Part shown: positions 10,633 through 19,329 of the stretch, in pieces
Layout of the letters: each line of letters opens with the position of its first letter
Position numbering within the stretch: position 1 is the first letter of the stretch
Assembly (NCBI GenBank): GCA_020633515.1
Contig: JACKDM010000013.1
Span: 33,734-97,733 of the forward strand
Direction: 5' to 3'
DNA: 64,000 nt
DNA from: Myxococcales bacterium
GTDB taxonomy: Bacteria > Myxococcota > Bradymonadia > UBA7976 > UBA1532
Notes under the pieces: generated by a model
Told to the model about the DNA's origin: nothing
What the model saw: only the letters and a program-made list of their open reading frames with translations
The model's database searches: none
Translations under genes and position numbers: made by a program

Positions 10633-10665
10633 CGGCGCCGGGGTATCACAAACCCCCGCCCGCTG

Positions 10666-11775
10666 TCAGTTCCCCCACACCTCCAACGCCAACGCCACCC
10701 GCCGCCCGCGCACCCGCACCGCCGCCGCCTCCCCCGCGTGCCCCGCCAGCTCCATCGCCACCGCCGCCGCGTCCTCCGCCGTCGCCTCCTGCGCCCACAG
10801 CTCCACCCACGCCACCGGCCCCGCCACCACCACCGCCCCCTCGATCCCACCCGTCGCCCCCCCCCGCCACAGCCGCTCCGCGTAGCGCCCCAGCATCACC
10901 GCCACCAGCGCCTGCGCCACCGGCCGCGGCGCCACCACCGCCTGCTCCAGCTCCGCCTGCGCCCACCGCACCCCACCCACCAGCTTCGTATGATGCCGCG
11001 CCAGCGCCGCCCCCCCCCTCACCACCGCCCCCAGCGCCGGCGCCCCCGCCCCCACCGTCGCCGCGTCCTCCAGCGCCTCCACCTCCCGCGTCAACCGCGC
11101 CGCCACCGCCTCGATCACCGCCAGATGCGCCCCCACCGCCGCCGCCTGCCCCACCGGATCCACCGACCACGCCCCCTCATCGCTCGTCAGCCGCGCCTCC
11201 AGCGCCGTGAGCTGAAGCGGCATCAACAGGTTGCGCAGCTCCGCGAACGCCGGCTCCACCGCCGCCTCGATCAACCCCAACGGCGGCCGCGCCTGCCGCC
11301 GCTCCATCGACGCCACCCGCTCCGCCAGCCGGCTCGCCAGCACCTGCAACCGCGTCCGCGCCCCCAGCAGGAACACCTGCGGCCGGCAATCGGCCACCCA
11401 CAGCGCCCCCAGCGACGCATCATCCAGCCGCAGCGGCGCCACCAGACACACCGGAAAACACTGCGACGGGCACGGCTCGGCCGCCTCGTCCTCGACCCGC
11501 TGCCCCCGATAGATCACCACCTGCCCGTCCGGCTGCGCATCCGCCAGCGCCAGCAGCCGCTCGGCCGCCTCCACCGTACACCACGACCCCACGAACGACC
11601 CCGCCCCCACACAATGCAGCCGCTGCTCGCCCAGCCGCAGCACCCCCAGCACCGCCACGACGCCCAGATGCGCCGCGATCTCGTCCATCAACGGATCACC
11701 ATGCACCGGCAACCGCGGCGGCTGCGAAGGCAGCTCCCGACGCCGAGGCGCCTCCCTCTCGGCTGGAAGTGCCAT
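10666..11775 (-). CDS. GAF-like signalling protein with degenerate kinase-like C-terminus
   Basis: This 369-residue protein starts at ATG 11775, preceded by a purine-rich GAGGGGG. Residues of about 25-160 look like a GAF-type sensory domain ('LGVVAVLGVLRLGEQRLHCVG', then 'SLGALWVADCRPQVF'). It holds a cysteine-containing segment 'EPCPSQCFPVC' that could bind a metal or cofactor. Residues of about 165-260 form two or more helices resembling a dimerisation region but without a conserved phosphoacceptor His motif. The last about 100 residues are a weak match to a HATPase fold with no N- or G-box. It is probably a sensor or regulatory protein, with low certainty about domain names. It lies downstream of two coiled-coil genes on the same strand. 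Confidence 0.65.
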   Translation of the reverse strand: MALPAEREAPRRRELPSQPPRLPVHGDPLMDEIAAHLGVVAVLGVLRLGEQRLHCVGAGSFVGSWCTVEAAERLLALADAQPDGQVVIYRGQRVEDEAAEPCPSQCFPVCLVAPLRLDDASLGALWVADCRPQVFLLGARTRLQVLASRLAERVASMERRQARPPLGLIEAAVEPAFAELRNLLMPLQLTALEARLTSDEGAWSVDPVGQAAAVGAHLAVIEAVAARLTREVEALEDAATVGAGAPALGAVVRGGAALARHHTKLVGGVRWAQAELEQAVVAPRPVAQALVAVMLGRYAERLWRGGATGGIEGAVVVAGPVAWVELWAQEATAEDAAAVAMELAGHAGEAAAVRVRGRRVALALEVWGN

Positions 11776-11979
11776 CAAGCCCCCTCTCACGAACGATTTT
11801 GTCCCCACACGCCTCGGCCCCACCGTGTCACGACCCCCACCCCCCGCGCAATGCCCGAGCCCCCACCGCGCCCCCGCCCCCACGACGAACGCCGACCGGA
11901 CGCGCCGCCGCGCCGCGCGAGACCGAAGCCCCCCGCCGCGCGACCACGCATCCGGCCGGCGAAAGCCGCGACCCGACGC

Positions 11980-13011
11980 CTACTTCCCGTTCTTCGCGTT
12001 CCGCGCCTGCTCGATCGCGATCTCCCGCACCGCCGCGAACGACGTCGCGTTCGCCGCCCCCTCCAGCGCCTTCACCGCGAGCTGCTGCGCCTGCGTCAGC
12101 GCCGCCTCGAGCTGGCTCCCCAGCCGATCGAGCTGCGCCTTCTGCGTCGCGATCGTCGCCTCCAGCGCCTCGATCCGCTCCGCCGCCAGCCGCTGCCGCC
12201 CCTCGAACGCCTTCGCCCGCAGCTTCGCCTCGGTCTGCGCCTGCTTGCGCGCGATCCCCAGCCCCTGCGACCGCGCCTGCGCCACCGCCGCCGACAGCTC
12301 GGCCGGGAACGCCTCCGCCTTCGCCTCCAGCTCGGCCAGCTCCTTCTCCCGCGCCTCGAGCGCCTCGTGCCGCGCGCTCCACCCCGCCCGCGTATCCGCC
12401 TCGAACGCCGCCAGCGCCTTCTCCCGCAGCCGCGTCGCCTGCTGCCACCCATCCGCGTCCGCCGCCCGCCGCTGCGCCAGCGCGTAGCCGTACTCCGACG
12501 CCTCCCGCGCCAGCGCCACCGCCCGATCACCATCGCGCTCCGCCACCGCCGCCGCGTACCGCGCCTGCTCCGCCGCCCACGCCGCGTGCAGCCGCGCCAT
12601 CTCCTCCTCGTGCGCCGCCACCCGCGCCGCGTGCGCCTCGTCCGCCGCCTCGATCCGCCGCCCGTCCTCCGCCACCAGCGACCCCAGCGACGCATCCGTC
12701 GCCTCGATCCCATGCTCCCGCGCGAGGCGGGCGCGCAGCTCGGCCGCCGCCCCCCGCAGCGCGCCCAGCCGGCCCGCCTCGCGCACCATGCTCTCCTGCA
12801 GCCCGCTCACCGACTCCCGGAACCCCACCTGAAGCTGCCCCAGCCCCGCGATCACGCCCCCGATATCCGACGGCGCCTCCACCGCCGGCGCCACCGCCGC
12901 CGCCTTCGCCGGCCGCTCCGCCGGCCGCTCCGCCGACTTCGCGCCCTTGAGCAGCGCCTTGTACGCGTTCCAGATCTGGGCCTTGGTGCTGTTGTAGGTG
13001 ATGTTCGACAT
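11980..13011 (-). CDS. Coiled-coil protein, paralogue A
   Basis: This 343-residue soluble protein is almost entirely Ala/Glu/Arg/Leu/Lys heptad sequence, with a short non-helical N-terminus 'MSNITYNSTKAQIWNAYK' and a Pro/Ala linker near residues 30-50. Predicted to be one long coiled coil. The C-terminal block 'IEALEATIATQKAQLDRLGS' is nearly repeated in the neighbouring gene (13112-14095), so the two are paralogues. The start at ATG 13011 is preceded by GGAGAGG. There is no signal peptide or membrane segment. A filament-forming or scaffold role is plausible, but nothing in the sequence names a partner. Confidence 0.82.
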   Translation of the reverse strand: MSNITYNSTKAQIWNAYKALLKGAKSAERPAERPAKAAAVAPAVEAPSDIGGVIAGLGQLQVGFRESVSGLQESMVREAGRLGALRGAAAELRARLAREHGIEATDASLGSLVAEDGRRIEAADEAHAARVAAHEEEMARLHAAWAAEQARYAAAVAERDGDRAVALAREASEYGYALAQRRAADADGWQQATRLREKALAAFEADTRAGWSARHEALEAREKELAELEAKAEAFPAELSAAVAQARSQGLGIARKQAQTEAKLRAKAFEGRQRLAAERIEALEATIATQKAQLDRLGSQLEAALTQAQQLAVKALEGAANATSFAAVREIAIEQARNAKNGK

Positions 13012-13111
13012 GATGCCTCTCCCAGGCGGACCGCGGGCCTCGCCGGCGGACCGGATATGAATCAACGGTTCGTGAAGATTGAAGAAACGGTGACGGCGCC
13101 AGCGACCGCGA

Positions 13112-14095
13112 TCAGGCGCGCGAGCCGCCGATCGCCTGCGCGGCGAGCGTCTGGGTGCGACCGAGCACCTCGGTGAGCTGCGCCCGCAGCCGCGCCAGCT
13201 CCTCGACCTGCCGCGCGATCGTCGCCTCGAGCGCCTCGATCCGCAGCGTCTGCAGCTCGAGCGTCGCCTGCTGCTCCGCCTCGGCGAGCTGCGCCTCGAC
13301 CTCCGCCTCGGCCCTCGCCTCGCGGATCGCCTCCTCGCGCGCCGCGTCGACCTTCGCCTTGAGCTTCGCCGGCTGCCCCGCCACCTCGCCCCGCAGCTTC
13401 TCGACGTCCGCGCCCCGCTCGGCGAGCGCCTCCTCGCGCGCGGCGAACGCCGCCTCCCGCCGCTCCCCCTCCTCGGCGAGCGCCCGCTCGAGGTCCCGCT
13501 TCTTCTCGGCGAAGGCATCATCCGCCGCCTTGCGGCTCCGCGCCGTCTCGTAGTCGAAGTCCGCCTCCGCCCGCCGCCGCGCCTTGTCCCGCGCCGCGTC
13601 CTCCTCCGCGATCCGCGCCGCGAACGCCTCCGCCTCCGCCGCCTGCGCCGCCCGCGCCACCTGCACCTCGTCCTCGAGCTCCGCCCGCTCACCCGCCGCG
13701 TCCGCCTCGAAGGCCCGATCCCGGCTCGCCCGCTCCGCCGCCCGGATCGCCACCGCCTCGGCCGCGATCACCACCTGCCGCAGCCCCGCGAGCCGCTCCG
13801 TCTCCACCGCGATCGCCCGCGTCAGCTCCGCGAGCCGCCCCGACTCCGCGCCCACCGTCTCGGCGAGCCCCGAGACCGCCGCGCCGAACTCGAGCTGAAG
13901 CGCCGCGAGCCGATTGACGATCGCCTCCTCGCTGTAGCCCGCCGCCCGCTCGGCGATCGCGCGATCCTCCGCCCGCGCGGCCGCCTCGGCCCGGGTCTCG
14001 ATCCGCTCCGCGAGCGCCTCGCGCTCGGCGACGAGCCGGTCGAAGGCGTCGAGGATCTCATCGGTGCTCTGCGGGATGTCGTTGAAGACGGTCAC
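13112..14095 (-). CDS. Coiled-coil protein, paralogue B
   Basis: This 327-residue paralogue of the downstream gene shares long heptad arrays and the C-terminal 'RIEALEATIARQVEELARLR'. The start is GTG at 14095 behind an AGGAGAGAGG purine run. The N-terminus 'MTVFNDIPQSTDEILDAF' differs from the paralogue's, suggesting separate docking tips on a common coiled-coil rod. The gap to the downstream paralogue is 100 bp, within which no gene is visible. The two could form a heteromeric rod or filament, which is inference. Confidence 0.82.
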   Translation of the reverse strand: MTVFNDIPQSTDEILDAFDRLVAEREALAERIETRAEAAARAEDRAIAERAAGYSEEAIVNRLAALQLEFGAAVSGLAETVGAESGRLAELTRAIAVETERLAGLRQVVIAAEAVAIRAAERASRDRAFEADAAGERAELEDEVQVARAAQAAEAEAFAARIAEEDAARDKARRRAEADFDYETARSRKAADDAFAEKKRDLERALAEEGERREAAFAAREEALAERGADVEKLRGEVAGQPAKLKAKVDAAREEAIREARAEAEVEAQLAEAEQQATLELQTLRIEALEATIARQVEELARLRAQLTEVLGRTQTLAAQAIGGSRA

Positions 14096-14263
14096 GGCCT
14101 CTCTCCTCGCTTCGGGGGGCCATCAGCGGCCCCGGTTGACGAAGAGCAGAATAGGCCACCCCTCCTGACAGCTTCGGTCAGCAGCGCGCGCCCCGCGCCG
14201 GCCGATGTCGGGTGTGCTGACAACGTAGTGGCAGGAGCCCCGCGCCCGCCCCCGAAGCGAGGA

Positions 14264-14758
14264 TCAACGCCGCTTTCGCCCGCCCCGCCGCCCCCGAAGC
14301 TGCGCCGCCCCGACGCCCAGCAGCACCACCCACGCCAGCCCCGCCGCCACCCCGCCTGCTGACGGCGCCACCGCCGCGCAGCCCCCCGACGACGGCTCGG
14401 TCCGCGCGATGTCACCCGGCACGCAGCGATTGCACTGCGCGAACGACTTCTCCGGATCGGTCGTGCACATCGCCTGCGGCTCGCAGACCCCGTCGCTGCC
14501 ATCGAAGCGCACGCAGTAGCTCCCCGCGTCGAGCCCCGCCCAGCACGGATCGACGCACAGCAGGCACTCGTCGGGCCCCGTCGCCGGGTTGTCGGTGCAG
14601 AGCGTGTCGCGCACGCAGTTGCCGTAGAACGGCCCCGGCATCGAGCACGGCTCCCCGTCCGCCGCGCCCTCACACGCCAGAAACGCCGCCGGCACGTTCG
14701 CCCGCGCCCCCACCGGCGCCGCCAGCCACAGCCCCGCCAGCCACAGCTCAGCCCGCAT
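14264..14758 (-). CDS. Cys-rich secreted protein with MYXO-CTERM-type sorting tail
   Basis: This 164-residue protein has an N-terminal signal peptide, about a dozen cysteines in patterns such as 'CVRDTLC' and 'CLLCVDPC', and a C-terminal tail with the MYXO-CTERM architecture: a Gly-Gly-Cys, a hydrophobic helix (about 'VAAGLAWVVLLGVGAAQL') and a terminal Arg/Lys cluster 'RGRRGGRKRR'. In Myxococcota such tails are thought to be processed and the protein anchored at the cell surface. The start codon overlaps the end of the helicase gene by 11 bp, so translation is probably coupled. A GTG three bases upstream (14761) is an alternative start. This is one of the best taxonomic markers in the window. 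Confidence 0.82.
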   Translation of the reverse strand: MRAELWLAGLWLAAPVGARANVPAAFLACEGAADGEPCSMPGPFYGNCVRDTLCTDNPATGPDECLLCVDPCWAGLDAGSYCVRFDGSDGVCEPQAMCTTDPEKSFAQCNRCVPGDIARTEPSSGGCAAVAPSAGGVAAGLAWVVLLGVGAAQLRGRRGGRKRR

Positions 14759-17129
14759 CACCCGCCTCCGCCCGCGTCGGATCCACCCCCTCGATCCCCC
14801 GCCCCTCGACCAGCGCCGCCGGCAGCAGCGGCGACGGCCGATCGCTCGCCACCAGCCAGAGCTGATGCGCCGCCCGCGTCGCCGCGACGTGCAGCAGGTG
14901 ACGGGCCTCGACCGTGTCGGGGTAGTGGCCGGCGGTGGGTTCGAGCAGCACGACGTAATCGTACTCCAGCCCCTTGACCTGATACACGTCGGTCACGTCG
15001 ACGCCCGGCGTGAAGTCGAACTCCTGCTCCCGGATCCGCCGCAGCTCGGGCACCTCGGCCCGCGCCAGCGCCGTGTAGTACAGATCGGCCACCGCCGCCG
15101 TGCGCGCCACCAGCGCCACCGTCGCCCGCCGCTCCCGGCTCCGCAGGCTCTTGAGCGCATCGCCCAGAAACGCCACCGCCTCGCCCGTCTCCGCGAAGCG
15201 CATCATCTCCACCGGCGCCCCATCCCGCGCGTCGCGCGCCTGCACCGCCGGCGCCAGCGGCCCCAGCACATGCCGCGCGAGCGCCATCACCTGCCGCGTC
15301 GACCGATAGCTCACCGACAGCGGCGGCAGGATGTGCGCCTTGAGCTCCAGCTCGGCCACCAGCGCGTCCCAGTCATCGAAGCCCGCGTCCAGGCTCAACC
15401 GCTGCGCCGTGTCCCCCGCCAACGTCACCGGCCCCCCCGGCCGCACCGCGCCCACCAGCACCGCCACCGACATCGGCGACAGATCCTGCGCCTCGTCGGC
15501 GACGACGTGCTCGTAGCTCACCACCTGCCCCGAAGGCCCCGTCAACCGCCCGTACAAGAGCTGACACGCCCGCAGGATCGCCGCCAGATCGTCCACGTCG
15601 AGCCGCCCCCGCAGCTCCCCCGCGTCGATCCCCACCCCGTCCACGCCCATCCGCCGATCCTCGTCGATGTCCGCCAGATCATCCGGCTCGTCCGCCTGCC
15701 GCGCGACCACGTCCACGAGCTGATCGAGCTCCCAGTCGTGGTACGCGAACCGCGCCCGCCCGAGCGCCTCCGCCACCCGCGCCCGATCGCTGAACAGCTC
15801 CGCCCACAGCTCCACCGGATCCCCCAGCTCCGCCCGCACCCGCCCGAGCACCCGCCCGACCTGCGGCCGCCGCGCCTCGCGCACCGCCTTGCCCTCGCCG
15901 CCCAGCCACCGCTCCACCGCGTCGAGCCGCTGCATCGGCGCCAGATTGCGCCGCTTCACCCACGCCTCCAGCAGCGCCGCCCCGCCCGCCGCCTCGAACG
16001 CCGCGTCGAACGCCCGCGCCGTCTCCCGGACGTGCGCCTCCATCATCGCCAGCAACGGCACCGCCCGCTTCAGCCGCCGCGCCCCCGACGGCGTCTCGTC
16101 GGTCAGCGCCCGCCCCTTCAACGCCGGCACCAGCCGCTTCACCGTCTCGTGCGCCCACGCCGGGAAGGTCTTGATCGGCACCCCCGGCACATCCAGCGCC
16201 GGCAGCACCCGCGACACATACCGCCGCAGCGCATCACCCGGCGTGATCACCAGCATCCGCTTCGGCGCATACCGCCGCGGATCCTCGAAGAACAAAAACG
16301 CCACCCGATGCAGCGCGATCGTCGTCTTGCCCGTCCCCGCCCCGCCCCGGATGATCACCACGCCCGCCCGCTTGTCGGTGATGATGCGGAACTGCTCGGC
16401 GTCGATCAGCGCCGTGATCTCCGGCAGCCGCCCATCGCTCCCGCCCCGCCCCAGCCGCTCCTCCGGCGCCCGGATCGCCGCCCCGACCCCGCCCGCCAGC
16501 CGGCTCCGATCCGCCGCCAGCCGCTGCCAACCCTCCCGCCGCTTCACCAGCACCCGCTCGCCCTGCTGGATCCGCACCAGCTCGCCGCCCTCGATGTTCA
16601 GCGTCCGCCGCGCGACCACCCGCCCCCGCTGAAGCTCGCCCGCGAAGCGCTCCTCGTACTCGTCGCCCTCCTGGTAGCAGTAGTAGATCCGGCTGATCGG
16701 CGAGTTGCGCCAGTCGACGATCTGGATCCCCCGCCGGGTGTCGATGAACGCCCGCCGCCCGACGAGCACCTCCCGCTCCCGCGCCTCCCCGTCCTTGCGA
16801 TCGAAGAGCCGCAGCCGCGCGAAGTACGGATTGGCCGGATCGGCCGGCGCCGCATACTCCCGATCCTGCGCCGCCCGCAGCGCCGAGAGCCGGGTCATGT
16901 GCTCGACGAGCGCCGCGTGATCCTCGGCCCGCGACTCCGCGATCTGGTCGCGCAGCGCCATCAGCTCCCGATCGAAGTCCACCGCCGCGACCGGCTCGGC
17001 CATCGCGCGCGCGAGCTCCCGCTGGACCTCACCGAGCACCGCCTGCTCGGCCGCGATGACCGCCCGGTCGTCCTCGGTCGGGGTCGGGTCGACGGCATCG
17101 GCGGGGCGGGGGGCGTCGTCTCGGGCCAT
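14748..17129 (-). CDS. HelD-like superfamily 1 ATPase/helicase
   Basis: This 793-residue protein resembles HelD (helicase IV-related), which in other bacteria binds RNA polymerase and recycles stalled complexes using ATP. The N-terminal about 110 residues form the long coiled-coil arm. Then come the family blocks 'YFARLRLFD' and 'VDWRNSPISRIYY', Walker A 'GGAGTGKT' at about residue 260, Walker B 'VADEAQDLS', motif III 'GDTAQRL', motif IV-like 'YRSTRQV', motif V 'QVKGLEYDYV' and motif VI 'VAATRAAHQLWL'. Start ATG 17129 follows a GAGGGA. It is divergent from the amidoligase gene, and its end overlaps the MYXO-CTERM gene. Length is normal for the family. Confidence 0.9.
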   Translation of the reverse strand: MARDDAPRPADAVDPTPTEDDRAVIAAEQAVLGEVQRELARAMAEPVAAVDFDRELMALRDQIAESRAEDHAALVEHMTRLSALRAAQDREYAAPADPANPYFARLRLFDRKDGEAREREVLVGRRAFIDTRRGIQIVDWRNSPISRIYYCYQEGDEYEERFAGELQRGRVVARRTLNIEGGELVRIQQGERVLVKRREGWQRLAADRSRLAGGVGAAIRAPEERLGRGGSDGRLPEITALIDAEQFRIITDKRAGVVIIRGGAGTGKTTIALHRVAFLFFEDPRRYAPKRMLVITPGDALRRYVSRVLPALDVPGVPIKTFPAWAHETVKRLVPALKGRALTDETPSGARRLKRAVPLLAMMEAHVRETARAFDAAFEAAGGAALLEAWVKRRNLAPMQRLDAVERWLGGEGKAVREARRPQVGRVLGRVRAELGDPVELWAELFSDRARVAEALGRARFAYHDWELDQLVDVVARQADEPDDLADIDEDRRMGVDGVGIDAGELRGRLDVDDLAAILRACQLLYGRLTGPSGQVVSYEHVVADEAQDLSPMSVAVLVGAVRPGGPVTLAGDTAQRLSLDAGFDDWDALVAELELKAHILPPLSVSYRSTRQVMALARHVLGPLAPAVQARDARDGAPVEMMRFAETGEAVAFLGDALKSLRSRERRATVALVARTAAVADLYYTALARAEVPELRRIREQEFDFTPGVDVTDVYQVKGLEYDYVVLLEPTAGHYPDTVEARHLLHVAATRAAHQLWLVASDRPSPLLPAALVEGRGIEGVDPTRAEAGDAG

Positions 17130-17164
17130 GATCCCTCGGGGTCGGCGTACACGCAGGGCTCGGG

Positions 17165-17193
17165 TTCTAGCAGACGCCCCCGCCCCGATCCAA
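17165..17193 (-). promoter_or_regulatory. Possible promoter for the HelD-like gene
   Basis: On the minus strand TTGGAT (17188-17193) and CTAGAA (17165-17170) are 17 bases apart, 36 bases upstream of the start. The -10 match is weak. Confidence 0.3.
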
Positions 17194-17266
17194 GCGCCCG
17201 CCGCGCCCGCGTCCCCGGCGCGACCCGCCGTCGCTCAACGGCGCGTTGCTGACACGCATCGCGCAG

Positions 17267-17295
17267 TTGCGCGCCGCGTCAATGCCGCATAGGGT
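17267..17295 (+). promoter_or_regulatory. Promoter for the amidoligase-hydrolase-oxygenase group
   Basis: TTGCGC (17267-17272), a 17-base spacer and TAGGGT (17290-17295) lie 33 bases before the ATG at 17329. The same TAGGGT hexamer occurs in the dnaK and frr upstream regions. Confidence 0.45.
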
Positions 17296-17328
17296 GTCGC
17301 TCCTCACGACTGATCTGCGCGGTTGTCC

Positions 17329-19242
17329 ATGGGCGAGCAGAACGTCAACGCGCTGAACGAGGTTCAGCGCAAGACCTTTACCAAGGCCCTGCTCAACGAC
17401 GTCCTCGCGTTGGAGCGCCTCCTCGAGACCGACCGCATCGAGACCGGCATCCGCCGGGTCGGCGCCGAGCAGGAGATGTTCCTCATCGACCGCAGGCTCC
17501 ACGCCGCCCCGGTCGTGATGAAGGTCCTCCAGAACGCGGGCGACCCCCGGCTCACCACCGAGCTCGCGCAATACAACATCGAAGCCAACCTCTCCCCCCA
17601 GGTCTTCGGCGGCGACTGCCTCCGCAAGATGGAGACCGAGCTCAGCGAGATCATCGAGCTCACCCGCCGCGCCGCCGAGATCGAAGGCGCCGACGTCCTC
17701 CTCGTCGGCATCCTCCCCACGCTCCGGCGCAGCGACATCCACCTCGACCTGATGACCCCCATCCAGCGCTACTACGAGCTCAACCGCGTCATGCAGCGGC
17801 TGCGGGGGCAGCACTTCCACGTCCTCATCAAGGGGCTCGACCAGTTCGAGATGACCCACGACTCGGTCATGCTCGAAGCCTGCAACACGAGCTTCCAGAT
17901 CCACTTTCAGGTCGGCCCGCAAGAGTTCGCCAAGCTCTACAACCTCGCCCAGGCCGTCACCGCGCCCGTGCTCGCCGCCGGCGTCAACTCCCCGGTGCTG
18001 CTCGGCCACCGCCTCTGGAGCGAGACCCGCATCGCGCTCTTCGAGCGCTCGGTCGACACCCGCAACACCCACCAGCAGGACCGCGGCCTCCGCCCCCGCG
18101 TCCACTTCGGCGACGCCTGGGTCAAGAACTCCATCCTCGAGCTCTTCCGCGAGGACATCACCCGCCAGCGCGTCGTCATCGCCACCGACCACCAGGAAGA
18201 CGCGCTCCAGGTCGTCCGCGACGGCGGCGTGCCCAAGCTGCACGCGCTCCGGCTCCACAACGGCACCATCTACCGCTGGAACCGCCCCTGTTATGGCGTC
18301 GTCGGCGACAAGGCCCACTTCCGCATCGAGAACCGCGTCCTCCCCGCCGGCCCCACCGTGCTCGACGAGATCGCCAACGCCGCCTTCTTCTTCGGCCTGA
18401 TGGCCGGGCTCTCCGAAGCCTACAAGCCCATCGCGCAGGAGATGGAGTTCGATGACGCCAAGAACAACTTCTTCTCGGCCGCCCGCGACGGTCTGCGCGC
18501 CCAGTTCTCGTGGCGCGGCGGCAAGACCTGGACCGCCGCCGCGCTCATCCGCGACGAGCTCTTGCCCCTCGCCCGCGAGGGCCTGACCAACACCCACGTC
18601 GACCCCGCCGACGTCGACCGCTACCTCGGCGTCATCGAAGAGCGCGTCCGCCGCGAGCAGACCGGCGCGCAGTGGGCGCTCGGCTCCCTCGCCGCGATGA
18701 CCGAGAAGGGCACCCCCGACCTCCGCATCCGCCAGCTCACCGCGACCATGCGCGACCTCCAGCGCGCCGGCGAGCCCGTGCACACCTGGCCGCTCGCCAC
18801 CCTCGACGACGAGCGCCGCGACCACAACTGGAAGTCGAGCTACCGCACCGTCGGCCAGATCATGACCACCGACCTCTTCACGGTGCAGCCCGGCGACATC
18901 GTCGACCTCGCCGCCAGCGTCATGGAGTGGTCCAAGATCCGCCACGTCCCCGTCGAGGACGAGCACGGCAAGCTCGTCGGCCTCATCAGCCACCGCTCGC
19001 TGCTCCGCATGGTCGCCCGCGGCGTCAAGGACGAGATCATCGAGGTCGCCTCGATCATGAACACCGCGCTCGTGACCGTCTCGCAGGACACGCTCACCCT
19101 CGACGCCATCAAGCTCATGCGCGAGAAGCAGGTCTCCTGCCTCCCCGTCGTCGAAGGCGAGCGCCTCGTCGGCATCATCACCGAGCGCGACCTCATCGAG
19201 GTCTCGGCCCGCCTCCTCGAAGACTTCCTCGCCGAGCAGTAG
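17329..19242 (+). CDS. GCS2-type carboxylate-amine ligase fused to a CBS-domain pair
   Basis: In this 637-residue protein, residues of about 25-430 match the GCS2 (glutamate-cysteine ligase type 2) amidoligase fold, with 'GAEQEMFLID' at the ATP/Mg site and 'EANLSPQVFGG' following. Such enzymes use ATP to join a carboxylate to an amine. The natural substrate of this CBS-fused subfamily is not evident, and a separate canonical gshA lies at 22346. Residues of about 505-637 hold two CBS motifs ('VGQIMTTDLFTVQPGD' and 'VASIMNTALVTVSQD'), which normally bind adenine nucleotides and suggest energy-state control. ATG 17329 is preferred over a TTG at 17323. The AstE-like gene follows after 87 bp, and the two probably work together. 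Confidence 0.88.
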   Translation: MGEQNVNALNEVQRKTFTKALLNDVLALERLLETDRIETGIRRVGAEQEMFLIDRRLHAAPVVMKVLQNAGDPRLTTELAQYNIEANLSPQVFGGDCLRKMETELSEIIELTRRAAEIEGADVLLVGILPTLRRSDIHLDLMTPIQRYYELNRVMQRLRGQHFHVLIKGLDQFEMTHDSVMLEACNTSFQIHFQVGPQEFAKLYNLAQAVTAPVLAAGVNSPVLLGHRLWSETRIALFERSVDTRNTHQQDRGLRPRVHFGDAWVKNSILELFREDITRQRVVIATDHQEDALQVVRDGGVPKLHALRLHNGTIYRWNRPCYGVVGDKAHFRIENRVLPAGPTVLDEIANAAFFFGLMAGLSEAYKPIAQEMEFDDAKNNFFSAARDGLRAQFSWRGGKTWTAAALIRDELLPLAREGLTNTHVDPADVDRYLGVIEERVRREQTGAQWALGSLAAMTEKGTPDLRIRQLTATMRDLQRAGEPVHTWPLATLDDERRDHNWKSSYRTVGQIMTTDLFTVQPGDIVDLAASVMEWSKIRHVPVEDEHGKLVGLISHRSLLRMVARGVKDEIIEVASIMNTALVTVSQDTLTLDAIKLMREKQVSCLPVVEGERLVGIITERDLIEVSARLLEDFLAEQ

Positions 19243-19329
19243 CCCCACCCCGGCTTTTCCCCGCCCCGCGCAACCCGTCCGCGACCGCCCGTGTCGATCC
19301 AGGCGGCAGCACAAGCGAGAATCGAACCC

